Source: JARKPK01 sp964631235 (GTDB taxonomy: Bacteria > Planctomycetota > Planctomycetia > Pirellulales > Thermoguttaceae). Taken from it: a stretch of DNA of 64,000 nucleotides. Below the pieces are notes generated by a model that did not search any database, was not told where the DNA came from, and worked only from the letters and a program-made list of their open reading frames with translations. Shown here one piece after another: positions 56,751-64,000 of this stretch (the stretch's first letter is position 1; each line of letters starts with the position of its first letter). A program made the translations under genes and the position numbers. The DNA is taken from contig CAZVZX010000003.1 in NCBI GenBank assembly GCA_964631235.1, positions 62,001 through 126,000 on the forward strand. The letters run 5' to 3'.

Positions 56751-58088
56751 TTAGCGGAGCGCTTCCAAGGCCTTGAGCCGCATGGCGTTGAGGCTGGGGA
56801 GCAGGCCCCCGACGGCGCCCATGATCATGGTCAAAACGGCGCCCAGAGCCAACGTGTTGGCATCCACGACAAGCCGAAGGACGACGGTCTTGCCCGCACC
56901 GGCGTTGCTGCTGACCACGCTGGTGGCGGTCCAGCCGTCGGCCAGCGATCCGAGGGCGCAGCCCAGCGCGCCGCCGAAGATAGCGATGCCGAGCGATTCG
57001 AGCATGAACGAGGCGAGAATCTGCAAACGCGAGTAGCCCAACAGGCGAAGGACGCCGATGTCTTTGATCCGCTGGCTGATCGCGGCGTACATGGTGTTCA
57101 TTACGCCGAACACCCCGCCCACCGACATGATGACGACCACGAACCCGATAGCCCAGGCGAACTGCTTGCTGGTTTCGGAAAGGCTTGCGTAGTAATCGGT
57201 TTCCACTTGGGCGGAGACGGCCACGTTGCGGTAGTTGGCCAAAAAGTTCTTCAATTGGGCTGCCGCTGTCGGGCTGGGGCAACGAACAACGAGCGTGGTG
57301 TACACGTTCTTGCCGAAGATGGCGGCCACGAGCGATCGTTTCGCCCAAATCTCGGAACCGAACGTGGTGCTGGCCGAATCGAGGATGCCGGTAATGATCC
57401 AGGTGCGGTTGCCCATGGTGAACGTGTCGCCCACGTCGAGGCGCTGCGGATTTCGCGCGCGGGCCAGTTGGGCCGCGTCGCGGTCGCGTCCGAGTTCGCG
57501 GGCCACGCCTTCGCCGACCACGCATTGAATCGCCACGACGGGACGCGGCCGCTGGTCGTCGGGCGGAAGCTCGACGGCGCCGGCGGGCGAGAACCAAGCT
57601 CCGCCGGGCAGCAGTCCCTGGTCGTGGACGTAGGCCGACCGCAACGGATCTTCGATTCCGCGGAGTTGCAGAAATCGGCGTTTGGGGCGATCGCGACGGG
57701 TGGTTTCAACCGCTTGATTGACGATGATGAACGTTTCACGGCTGGCCATCGGACGGCCGCCGCGCCGTTCGACTAACGGAAGATTCTCGATTTGCGGCAG
57801 GTCGCCCAAGTTGAGCGTGCTGATGGCCTCGTCGGGGGCGCCGTCGGAAAGCACCAGCACGTTGTCGGGCCGCCCGCTGCTTTCCGTAAGCCGATTCATC
57901 CCGTTGACGAAGGCCGTCATCACCACCAGCAGCGCGATGACCAACGTAAAGGCCGCCGCCGTCATCAGGGTTGTTCGCCAGCGCACCGTGAGGTTGCGGA
58001 CGTTGTAGCCGATGGGCACGCGGCTGACAGCCGCCAGCAGCAGCACGACGACCGACCAGAAGGCGAGTTGATTCCATACGTCGAACAT
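56751..58088 (-). CDS. MacB/FtsX-type ABC transporter permease
   Basis: 445 residues. N-terminal helix (about 8-25) and first TM RTTLMTAAAFTLVIALLVV at about 35-60, a periplasmic domain, then three C-terminal helices with GFVVVIMSVGGVFGVMNTMYAAISQR and GYSRLQILASFMLESLG, ending NAMRLKALEALR. This is the FtsX four-helix arrangement. Together with its neighbours (permease 115 bp upstream, ATPase, adaptor) it forms an export unit. Confidence 0.88.
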   Translation of the reverse strand: MFDVWNQLAFWSVVVLLLAAVSRVPIGYNVRNLTVRWRTTLMTAAAFTLVIALLVVMTAFVNGMNRLTESSGRPDNVLVLSDGAPDEAISTLNLGDLPQIENLPLVERRGGRPMASRETFIIVNQAVETTRRDRPKRRFLQLRGIEDPLRSAYVHDQGLLPGGAWFSPAGAVELPPDDQRPRPVVAIQCVVGEGVARELGRDRDAAQLARARNPQRLDVGDTFTMGNRTWIITGILDSASTTFGSEIWAKRSLVAAIFGKNVYTTLVVRCPSPTAAAQLKNFLANYRNVAVSAQVETDYYASLSETSKQFAWAIGFVVVIMSVGGVFGVMNTMYAAISQRIKDIGVLRLLGYSRLQILASFMLESLGIAIFGGALGCALGSLADGWTATSVVSSNAGAGKTVVLRLVVDANTLALGAVLTMIMGAVGGLLPSLNAMRLKALEALR

Positions 58089-58203
58089 GACACCACCCGC
58101 ACGCCGCCAATCCGCTTGCCCAAACGGGCGAAAACGTCAACCAGTTCATTCGAGCGGTCGCCGGGGCGGTCGGTGCGCCTGGGGGCGACTCGCTCATCTC
58201 TTG

Positions 58204-59475
58204 TCAGGAGATCTTTGCAAACACTTCCGCCGCCTTCACATTGCGCGCCGACCACGCCGGCAGCAGGCTTCCCAGCAGTGCCGCGAAGCCGCCGACCGAC
58301 GGCCCCCACCACAGTGCCGCTTCGGGAACCAGGAAACGATCGAAGAAGGCGATGGGGAACTTCAGTCCGCCCATCAAGATGTTGATCACCACATACGTTC
58401 CGCCCGCACTGAGCATGCCGGCGCCGGCCCCGAGCAGCAGCGATTCGCCGAGCACGAGGGCCAAGATTTGCCACGGCCGGAACCCGAGGACCTTCATCAC
58501 GGCCATTTCCTGGCGCCGCTCGCGCACGCTGATGCTGATGGCGTTGGCGATTACCAGAAGGATGGTGAACAGGCACGCGGGGGCCAGCAGCCAGCGCATG
58601 CCCCAAATAAGGTCTTTGAATCCTCCGAGAAACGATGAATAGCCCGAGGCCGCCGTTTCGCACTTGACGGCCGGGTTGGCGAAGTCGGGGGCGTTTTCGA
58701 TTTGTTCGGCCAAGCGGGTGAAGCTCGCGGTGTCGGGCACCTTAAGCCAAACGAGGTTCAGATTGGCCCCGGCCAGCGGATGCGCGCGGCCGGTGGTTCG
58801 TTGGTAGGCGTCGAAGGCGTTGTTGTAGTAGTCGCGATTGATGGCCGCCAGCGTGTCGTAGCGGCCCGGCGGAAACAAACCCACCACTTCGAGTTCGAGA
58901 TTGATTCCCTTGAAGGTGGCCAAGCCGGTCACATTGATTCGCTTGCCGATGATCTCTTTCGGGTCGAAGAGCGTTTTTTGCAGCAAATTGACCGCGTGAT
59001 TGCGCCCGAGGATCACGCCTTGGCGTTTTTCTTCGAGGGCCTTGACGTACTTCGCCAATTGGTCCAAATCGTTGCCTTCGAGCAAGTCGAGGCCGTCCAT
59101 CATCGTCAGTATTTTCGCCGGTTCCACGGCGATGCAGAACAAGAGGCTTTCGCGCGTGATCTTCTCTTTGTCGAACGTGCTGACGTAGAACTGCCAGGTC
59201 ATCGAGTCGGTGGGAACCACGTCGCCGGGGCGGCGCGCGGCGCCGCGGCTGAGCGGGTCGGCGTACGAGAACGGCAAACGGCTGGGGATCGACCAGCGCT
59301 CTGTGACCATGCCGCGGAAGTTCTGGCTTTTCTCGGTCGTCAGATAGTCGAGCAGCGAGAGAACCGACCAGACGACAATCACCACGAACACCAGCACGAC
59401 CGTCACCAAGACCGACAGGATCGACCGCATCGGGTTGCGGATGACGTTGCGGAGGATAAGCATCAGGAATTTCAC
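58204..59475 (-). CDS. MacB/FtsX-type ABC transporter permease, second copy
   Basis: 423 residues. N-terminal NPMRSILSVLVTVVLVFVVIVVW membrane helix, periplasmic domain, then LLAPACLFTILLVIANAISISVRERRQEMAVMKVLGFRPWQIL and a final helix pair. The SVRERRQEMAVMKVLG segment is the coupling helix-like FtsX motif. Two different permease subunits suggest a heterodimeric transporter. Sequence-distinct from the downstream permease. Confidence 0.88.
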   Translation of the reverse strand: MKFLMLILRNVIRNPMRSILSVLVTVVLVFVVIVVWSVLSLLDYLTTEKSQNFRGMVTERWSIPSRLPFSYADPLSRGAARRPGDVVPTDSMTWQFYVSTFDKEKITRESLLFCIAVEPAKILTMMDGLDLLEGNDLDQLAKYVKALEEKRQGVILGRNHAVNLLQKTLFDPKEIIGKRINVTGLATFKGINLELEVVGLFPPGRYDTLAAINRDYYNNAFDAYQRTTGRAHPLAGANLNLVWLKVPDTASFTRLAEQIENAPDFANPAVKCETAASGYSSFLGGFKDLIWGMRWLLAPACLFTILLVIANAISISVRERRQEMAVMKVLGFRPWQILALVLGESLLLGAGAGMLSAGGTYVVINILMGGLKFPIAFFDRFLVPEAALWWGPSVGGFAALLGSLLPAWSARNVKAAEVFAKIS

Positions 59476-59552
59476 AGCGAATCACTCCCCAAGGGGCACG
59501 GTCGCACCGTCGCGGCCCGTGTTGTTTCGCGGCGGCGTGCCGTTTGGCCCGA

Positions 59553-60254
59553 CTAATGTTCGAGGCGTTCGGCCGCTTCGACCAGTTTTCCTTTTTCCAA
59601 ATGCAAGATGCGGTCGGCCCGAGAGGCGGCGCGGGGATCGTGCGTCACCAGGATGATCGTCTTGTGCAACACCCGCCGCAATTCGCCGAGCAAATCGAGA
59701 ATTTCTTCGGCCGAGCGGGCGTCGAGGTCGCCGGTCGGCTCGTCGGCGACGATCAACGTCGGGTCGGTGACAATCGCCCGAGCAATACCGACCCGCTGCT
59801 GCTGCCCGCCGGAAAGCTGGCCCGGCCGGTGCCGCATGCGATGGCTCAGGCCGACCAGCTCCAATGCCGTGGTGACTTGCCGGCGGCGCTCAGCGGCCGA
59901 AAGCGGCAAGAGCAGCAAGGGCAGCTCGACGTTTTCGTAGGCGCTGAGCACGGGCAGCAGGTGGTAGAACTGGAAGATGAACCCGATGTGCCGCGTTCGC
60001 CAGCGGGCCAACTGCGATTCGCTCATCGCCGAAACGAGCTGATCGCCCACCCATACCTCGCCCTCGCTGGGCGTGTCGAGCCCGGCCACCAGGTTCAGCA
60101 GCGTCGTTTTGCCCGATCCGCTGGGGCCCATCAGCGCGAGGAACTCGCCGGCAGGCACCTCGAGCGACAGATCGTGGAGCACGTCGATCTGTTCGCTGCC
60201 GCGGCGGAAGTACTTGTGAACATGGCTTACGCGCACGATCGAGTCGGATCGCAT
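59553..60254 (-). CDS. MacB/LolD-type ABC transporter ATPase
   Basis: 233 residues from ATG 60254 (the frame is open upstream but lacks family sequence). Walker A GPSGSGKTTLLN, signature LSGGQQQRVGIARA, Walker B LIVADEPTGDLD and His switch LVTHD are all intact. LolD/MacB-type ATPases drive FtsX-type permeases in exporting lipoproteins, antibiotics or peptides. It lies between adaptor and permease. Confidence 0.93.
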   Translation of the reverse strand: MRSDSIVRVSHVHKYFRRGSEQIDVLHDLSLEVPAGEFLALMGPSGSGKTTLLNLVAGLDTPSEGEVWVGDQLVSAMSESQLARWRTRHIGFIFQFYHLLPVLSAYENVELPLLLLPLSAAERRRQVTTALELVGLSHRMRHRPGQLSGGQQQRVGIARAIVTDPTLIVADEPTGDLDARSAEEILDLLGELRRVLHKTIILVTHDPRAASRADRILHLEKGKLVEAAERLEH

Positions 60255-60476
60255 CGGGGTTGCCGTTTCGTCCGTCTGAACCAAAGTCACTGCTTGCACC
60301 TCGAAACCCGAGTGACGGGCCGCACGTCCGGATCCCTCGCGGCCGGCTCCGAGCACGCCGAAACGCTCGCCGTCGAAATAGCTCCACCCGATTGCACCAT
60401 TGGCTGCGTTCGCAACGACGCTGCCGATGGCGTGCAATCGCCCGTTTGAATTGCGCCGAGTCTTTGGCGGTTTTCG

Positions 60477-61745
60477 TTAGCGACCCTTGGGCGGCTGAGC
60501 CTCTTTCAGGAAGGTGACCAGCGCCGTCATCTCCGGCTTGAGGTACACGCCTTCCTCTTCCTGTTTGATCGACGTGATCTTGACCCGCACCGAAACAACG
60601 CCTTTGGCGCGGTCGGCGATCGGCATCAGACGCGAGACATATCCTTCGTCGGTGCGATCGGGCCACGACTCGGTTTTGATCTGGCATTTCTGGTTGAGGA
60701 ATACCTCGGCGATGTCGCGCTCTTGAATCGCCACATCGACCTCCAGATCGGAAAGATCGGCCATTTCGCAAAGGCTGTAGGAACCCTGCATGGCGATGGG
60801 ATTGACCAGATTGCCTTTTTCGGCATTCTTGCGGAGGATCGTGCCCGTCACCGGCGCGCGGATCACGCAATTGGCGAGCCGCCATTCGGCCTTTTCGAGC
60901 TCGGCTTCCGCCCGGGCCAAATCGGCGGCGGCGATGCGGCGGCGCTCGGCTCGGGCCCCGTCGCGAACGAGATACCAGGCGTTTTCCAGGCGGCGGGCGC
61001 GTTGCTCGGCGGCTGTGTAGCGGGTTAGGGCGTCGTCGTACTGTTCTTGCGGAATCGTTTTCGTTTGCAAAAGTTTCTGATAACGATCGACCAGCGTGCG
61101 CCAATAATCGCGCTGGATTTCCGCCTCTTTCCAGTCGGCGTAGGCCTGCCGCTTCTCTTCCTCGCGAGAGCCGGTTTCGAGTTCGGCGAGCGTCCATTTG
61201 GCCATCTCGACCATTGCTTTTGCACGGTCGCGGTCGGCGCGATATTCGGTGTCTTCGATGCGGGCGAGCACATCGCCTTCGTTGACCCGCTGGCCCTCGA
61301 GAATCCGCAATTCGACGATTCGGCCCGACACCTGCGGGCTGATGAGGATCTGGCGGGCCGGCACGATATAGCCTTTCGCCTGGTTGGCGATGGCGCCGCT
61401 TTCGGCCACCGGCGCGGTAGCCGACGGCGCGCCCGTGTTGCGTTTCGACGCATCGGGCGCCGAAGCGGTTGCGCCGCCCGAAGACGGCTTTGCCTCCGCA
61501 TCGCCCGCGGCGGGGGTGGTGTGCCGCATGGCCAACCAACCGCCGACCGTTCCCGCCGCCAGCACGATCACGCCCAACCCGATCCACCATCGTCGCCGCG
61601 AGCGATCCGCGGTCACATCGGGCGGAAGGCGGAGTGATCGAACGCGCTCGGCCAGTGTCGTCGGCGGTGCATCGTCGGCGGCAACAGTCCGAGTGGGAAC
61701 GCGACCTTCAGACGCGTCGGCAACTTGCATCACGTCACCTCTCAT
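60477..61745 (-). CDS. MacA-like HlyD/MFP adaptor
   Basis: 422 residues; an alternative ATG lies five codons in. Single membrane helix (about 53-71), Ala/Ser linker, then GYIVPARQILISPQVSGRIVEL lipoyl half, long coiled coil (about 175-305), the returning VIRAPVTGTILRKNAEKGNLV, and a barrel domain. First gene of the adaptor-ATPase-permease-permease operon. No outer-membrane factor in the window. Confidence 0.88.
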   Translation of the reverse strand: MRGDVMQVADASEGRVPTRTVAADDAPPTTLAERVRSLRLPPDVTADRSRRRWWIGLGVIVLAAGTVGGWLAMRHTTPAAGDAEAKPSSGGATASAPDASKRNTGAPSATAPVAESGAIANQAKGYIVPARQILISPQVSGRIVELRILEGQRVNEGDVLARIEDTEYRADRDRAKAMVEMAKWTLAELETGSREEEKRQAYADWKEAEIQRDYWRTLVDRYQKLLQTKTIPQEQYDDALTRYTAAEQRARRLENAWYLVRDGARAERRRIAAADLARAEAELEKAEWRLANCVIRAPVTGTILRKNAEKGNLVNPIAMQGSYSLCEMADLSDLEVDVAIQERDIAEVFLNQKCQIKTESWPDRTDEGYVSRLMPIADRAKGVVSVRVKITSIKQEEEGVYLKPEMTALVTFLKEAQPPKGR

Positions 61746-62631
61746 TCAAACCGCACAAACCGATCAGCGGACAGAGCGGGCAGAAGGTGTCCTGAGCCGC
61801 TGCGCTGTGCTCGAAACAAAACCGCATAAGACGCAAAGCGGTTCAAATGCGGATCGCACTCCCTCGGCCGCGCCGTTGCGACGACGGCCCCTCTCGCAAT
61901 TGTGAGGAACTATTGAGGCACCGTCCCGTGTTGTTGACCGTCGCGGATTTATTCGGGTACGAACGGGCCTCCAACGCCCGACAACTTCATGGATGCCTCT
62001 CAACCCTTAGCGCCACCGGCAACGATGGTTATCGCTGCTTCGACGGACGACACTAATCCGTCACCGGCCGCAACGGCGAGCGGGCCAGAATCGCGCCAGC
62101 CACCCCGGCGCACGCGGTTTCCTCGGAGAGTTGCCCGGTTTCACTCCGAGGGCCGTCGCGCAGCCGAACGCGGCATCGACTCAGAAAAGCGTTGAAGGAA
62201 AGCGCATCCGGGTATTCCCCCCATTATGTTTCGCGGCGAAGCAATCTGCCAGATGCAGATCTCGGGGAATCCACGCCGCGGCCTTGCGGATGGGGCCAGC
62301 GGCCGACCGCCGGCAAACCGAAGCGGTCGCTGCCGGCGGTGTCGGTCGAGCAATCGCGGTGCCCCGGCGGGCGTCGGCGATCGGATGCCCCGGCGATCCA
62401 CGATGCTTTTACCGCTGGCGGCCGACGAACGACATTCGTATTTTATTACTGGAATGGCCCACCGAATTCGAAAACCGGCCGGCAGCCAAGCGGTTCGGCC
62501 GACTCGGCTCCCTCACAATCGCGTCGTACCGGGGGAGAAACCGTCCCCTTCTGATGGTGGAATTCCTTGCTTTTCCCCCAGGCGACAAACACAATGCTAC
62601 TGTTGATTGGGCAACATCGAAGGAGAAACGC
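61746..62631. other. Divergent intergenic region between two adaptor genes
   Basis: 886 bp. Contains hairpin element E5 (61815-61867). No gene supported. TTGACC near 61939 has no good -10. Regulation of both adaptors could be here. Confidence 0.35.
61815..61867 (-). repeat. Dispersed hairpin element, copy E5 (partial)
   Basis: Minus-strand: GCGGCCGAGGG, ATTTGAACCGC, 12-nt loop (61837-61826), GCGGTT and TTGTTT. Lacks the CACACATTT end. The TTGTTT tail equals that of E4. Confidence 0.65.
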
Positions 62632-64000
62632 ATGACCGTCCGTTCAGAATTGTTGTTGAGTTTGGTAATCGCGTTTGTGTCGATTGTGGCGGTTGATCCG
62701 TCGATGATGCCGACCGCCCGGGCGAGTGACGGCGCGGGCGTCGCGGCGAACAGCCTCGGCGCGGCCATCGTCGGCGATCTTGCGGTTGGCGACCCGATGC
62801 CAGCGTCGCCCGACAAAGACCAAGGCAAAGAAAAGAAGGAAAAAAAGCACGGCGACAAGCCTTCCGACAAGCACGATGGGCAGCATCGCGAAAAAGAAGG
62901 CGACAAGCCGCGCGACCGGCACGCAGAAAAGCACGGCGATAAGCCCCGCGAAGGAGACGCCGAAAAGCCGGAGAAAGCGGCAACCGATCGGCAGAAGCAG
63001 CCATCGGAAGAGGGCAAGAAGGCAGAGGCCGAAAAGGCGGCGGCGAAGCCAAGCGAGTCGAAGACCGAGGCCAAGCCGGTTGGGGAAGCCGACAAATCGC
63101 CCGCCAAGACAACCCCGGCGCCGGCCGACGGAGCGAAGACGGCAGAGCCGGCCAAGCCGGCGACGGTCGAAGTGAAGCGCCAGCGGCTGAAGGTCGAGGC
63201 GACCTTCGATGGGGTGTTCGAGGCGCAACAGATGGCCGAATTGGTGCTGCGTCCGGCGGAGTGGCAAGGCCTGACCGTGATGCAGGCCGTCGAGCACGGC
63301 AAGGCGGTCCGCCGCGGCGACGTGATCGTTGCATTGGAACTCGACAAGATCGACCGCGCATTGGCCGACCTTCGCACCGAACTTCGGCTCAGCGAGCTTT
63401 CGCTGAAGCAGGCGGAAGAGGAGTTGCGGGCGATCGAGGCATTGGCGCCGATCGACCTCGCGGCCGCGGAGCGCGCCCACAAGCAAACGCAAGAGGACTT
63501 CGAGTTGTACAAGGGCGTGTTTCGTCCGATGAACGTCCGCTCTGCGGAGATGATGATGAAACTCGCTGATTTCCGGTTGGAGAATGCCGAAGAGGAAATG
63601 GAACAGCTCGAGAAGATGTATAAGGCCGACGATCTGACGGAGGAAACCGAGAAGATCGTATTGAAACGGGCGAAGATGAATCTGGAGGTTGCGCGATTCA
63701 ACCGCGAGATTGCGAAGATTCAATTTGAAGACACGATGAAGCGGGACATTCCGCGTTTGGATGTCCGCAATGAGGAGTCGGCCCGGCGCAGCGATATCGG
63801 CTGGCAGCGGACGCGCGTTTTGGCTCCGCTCGCCTTGGAGAAGCAGCGGATCGAAGTCGAGAAACTTCGCGTGGCCCGAGCCCGGGCGGAGGAGCGATTC
63901 GCGAAGTTGTCGGCCGACCGCGAGCAGATGACGGTTCGCGCCCCGATCGACGGAGTGGTGTACTACGGGGCGTGCGACCGCGGCCGTTGGAGCACCGGTT
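62632..64000 (+). CDS. HlyD-like adaptor with Lys/Glu/Pro-rich linker (3' part outside window)
   Basis: Open to the right edge (456 complete codons). ATG 62632 follows AAGGAG at six-base spacing. Signal-like segment to about residue 30, a Lys/Glu/Asp/His/Pro-rich region (about 55-175), then TVEVKRQRLKVEATFDGVFEAQQ, lipoyl-like GKAVRRGDVIVALELD and a long coiled coil (about 240-430) before IDGVVYYG, the returning lipoyl half. The charged linker is unusual for membrane-fusion proteins and could bind metal or act as a periplasmic spacer. Divergent from the MacA-like gene. Confidence 0.75.
   Translation, partial: MTVRSELLLSLVIAFVSIVAVDPSMMPTARASDGAGVAANSLGAAIVGDLAVGDPMPASPDKDQGKEKKEKKHGDKPSDKHDGQHREKEGDKPRDRHAEKHGDKPREGDAEKPEKAATDRQKQPSEEGKKAEAEKAAAKPSESKTEAKPVGEADKSPAKTTPAPADGAKTAEPAKPATVEVKRQRLKVEATFDGVFEAQQMAELVLRPAEWQGLTVMQAVEHGKAVRRGDVIVALELDKIDRALADLRTELRLSELSLKQAEEELRAIEALAPIDLAAAERAHKQTQEDFELYKGVFRPMNVRSAEMMMKLADFRLENAEEEMEQLEKMYKADDLTEETEKIVLKRAKMNLEVARFNREIAKIQFEDTMKRDIPRLDVRNEESARRSDIGWQRTRVLAPLALEKQRIEVEKLRVARARAEERFAKLSADREQMTVRAPIDGVVYYGACDRGRWSTG

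Noticed and set aside
62409..63701. Minus-strand frame of 430 codons opposite the terminal adaptor
   Set aside because: Serine/arginine-rich shadow; the plus strand has a good Shine-Dalgarno, lipoyl and coiled-coil features.
1..64000. tRNA, rRNA, CRISPR arrays or prophage
   Set aside because: I scanned for T-loop, repeat-spacer and phage structural signatures and saw none; a tool-based search would be needed to be certain.

Overview
The window looks like chromosomal DNA of a planctomycete (Planctomycetota, probably Pirellulales-like). The basis is gene content: GC-rich and loosely packed; Tat-exported sugar-isomerase-like proteins; a subtilase with a PEP-CTERM tail; a very long membrane protein of the DUF4175-like type; HlyD adaptors fused to M50 or GAF modules; and large secreted carbohydrate-active proteins. 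There is no rRNA or tRNA to confirm this, so the assignment is an inference.

Layout. 0-9 kb: mixed housekeeping and accessory genes (partial membrane protein, CGGC protein, secreted sialidase, thiC, PolB-type exonuclease, GYD protein, SMR guanidinium exporter, LarA-like protein). An apparently independent small RNA (promoter, structured body, terminator) lies at 6.2-6.36 kb. 8.8-14.4 kb (minus): three proteins built around HlyD modules, one carrying an M50 site-2-protease core and one GAF domains. 14.8-16.6 kb: a membrane protein and a histidine phosphatase. 16.7-28.5 kb: a polysaccharide-related block with two divergent paralogous Tat-exported isomerase-like proteins, a giant double FAD oxidoreductase and a giant GH101/DUF5696-like secreted protein.

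28.9-35.8 kb (minus): a complete hdrC-hdrB-hdrA-mvhD-mvhG-mvhA operon for a soluble group 3c [NiFe] hydrogenase/heterodisulfide-reductase-type electron-bifurcating complex, closed by a strong terminator. Just upstream is an OprB-like porin gene broken by one in-frame TAA.

38.2-43.5 kb: a defence-like island cut up by three copies of a decayed IS3-type transposase end. An AbiEi/AbiEii toxin-antitoxin pair sits between two direct copies. A two-gene cassette (NYN-type nuclease plus a STAND/NACHT-like NTPase with pentapeptide-like repeats and a C-terminal winged helix) sits exactly between two inverted copies about 94% identical. This cassette is the best candidate for an undescribed system here.

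43.8-64 kb: a PabA/TrpG amidotransferase, a FliN-like protein, a PEP-CTERM subtilase with a long leader, the DUF4175-like protein (apparently with a single-base frameshift), an MMPL/RND transporter, a MacAB-like export operon (adaptor, ATPase, two FtsX-type permeases) and a second, divergent adaptor cut by the window end.

Across the window, five copies of an intergenic element of about 55-90 bp share an identical-geometry hairpin (6-bp stem, 12-nt loop). It is the clearest genome-wide structure not explained by genes.
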